Below, in pieces: positions 63,841 through 64,000 of a stretch of 64,000 bases of DNA. The stretch spans positions 186,001 to 250,000 of the forward strand of contig NZ_JALJCK010000005.1 in the NCBI RefSeq assembly GCF_022899355.1, given 5' to 3'. Each line of letters starts with the position of its first letter. Position 1 is the first letter of the stretch. This stretch comes from Shinella yambaruensis. GTDB taxonomy: Bacteria; Pseudomonadota; Alphaproteobacteria; Rhizobiales; Rhizobiaceae. The position numbers and the translations under genes were made by a program. The notes under the pieces were generated by a model. That model searched no databases. It saw nothing but the letters and a program-made list of their open reading frames with translations, and was not told the DNA's origin.

Positions 63841-64000
63841 ATGGCTGACGCCGACGCCCTGTCGGGGTTCGCGGTCGTCGAGCCGGCCCCGGCCAAGATC
63901 AACCTCGCGCTCGCCGTCACCAGCCGGCGCGAGGATGGCTACCACCTCCTCGACAGCCTCGTGACCTTCACCGCCTTCGGCGACCGCATCGGCCTTGCGC
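63841..64000 (+). CDS. ispE: 4-diphosphocytidyl-2-C-methylerythritol kinase, partial
   Basis: Only the first 53 codons are in the window; the gene runs off the end. The N-terminus reads [20 protein letters not shown] and [12 protein letters not shown], the signature of IspE, a GHMP kinase in the MEP isoprenoid pathway. PAKINL is the first conserved block and DGYHLL the second. It lies 6 bases after the TPR gene and belongs to the same pathway as dxs at 21.2 kb. Confidence 0.93.
   Translation, partial: MADADALSGFAVVEPAPAKINLALAVTSRREDGYHLLDSLVTFTAFGDRIGLA

Noticed and set aside
61885-63945. 686-codon minus-strand frame opposite the TPR gene
   Set aside because: The plus frame has a signal peptide and clear TPR motifs; the reverse frame is antisense noise rich in Arg, Asp and Gly.
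1-64000. tRNA, rRNA, CRISPR arrays, insertion sequences and prophage
   Set aside because: None was seen on reading either strand; a tRNAscan-SE and IS search would be needed to exclude small or diverged examples.

Overview
The window is a high-GC stretch of alphaproteobacterial chromosome, most likely from the Rhizobiaceae (Shinella/Ensifer/Rhizobium-like; genus not resolvable by eye). The evidence is a bioMNY biotin importer, a fused ribB with a decayed GTP cyclohydrolase half, BA14K, DUF1344 and DUF1217 proteins, TlyA, GlyQ and GlyS as separate genes, polyprenyl synthase next to TrmN6, and rhizobial-type intergenic palindromes. I see no rRNA, tRNA, CRISPR array, phage or insertion sequence. 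Genes are close-packed and mostly housekeeping.

Layout. 0-4.2 kb: a DUF1344 protein and a large CHASE-PAS-PAS-PAS-GGDEF-EAL cyclic-di-GMP protein. 4.3-9.6 kb: aroC, ribB, a ferritin-like hydrolase, a methyltransferase and an AlkX/YcaQ DNA glycosylase. 9.7-14.7 kb: bioM-bioN-bioY run straight into an acyl-CoA ligase, an unusual thiolase and a GFA-family protein. 14.7-17.3 kb: divergent thioesterase and quinone oxidoreductase, then a histone-deacetylase-like hydrolase and xseB. 17.3-18.0 kb: an MNT/HEPN toxin-antitoxin pair. 18-21 kb: pirin, ArsR-SRPBCC and two DUF1801 proteins. 21.2-25.6 kb: dxs, a small secreted protein, tlyA and an RlmD/TrmA-like RNA methyltransferase. 25.6-26.3 kb: Phd/VapC. 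26.4-31.5 kb: a dCache chemoreceptor, an enoyl-CoA hydratase and an acyl-CoA dehydrogenase. 31.7-33.6 kb: BA14K and GH25 proteins.

33.6-36.3 kb holds the most interesting unit: a Rieske oxygenase/reductase pair resembling glycine betaine demethylase (GbcAB), preceded on the same strand by what reads as a complete cobalamin riboswitch. Next come Sua5, an FAD-linked D-hydroxyacid dehydrogenase, a 773-residue protein of about six DUF1217-like repeats, ubiA, a MipA-type porin-like protein and purD. 48-57 kb carries glyS and glyQ with an ArsR-SRPBCC pair, a DUF2207/LemA pair and a short-chain dehydrogenase between them. The window closes with an epimerase-like protein that has lost its catalytic Tyr, an SppA-type peptidase, TrmN6, a DUF2007 protein, polyprenyl diphosphate synthase, a TPR protein and the start of ispE.

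Themes. Isoprenoid and quinone synthesis recurs (dxs, ispE, polyprenyl synthase, ubiA). Several enzymes keep their fold but lack a canonical catalytic residue: the thiolase at 13.1 kb, the SDR at 55.2 kb, the epimerase at 57 kb, the RibB C-terminal half and the HEPN protein. Candidate regulatory sites include the riboswitch, a LiuR-like operator, one CtrA-like full site and a palindromic ArsR promoter.
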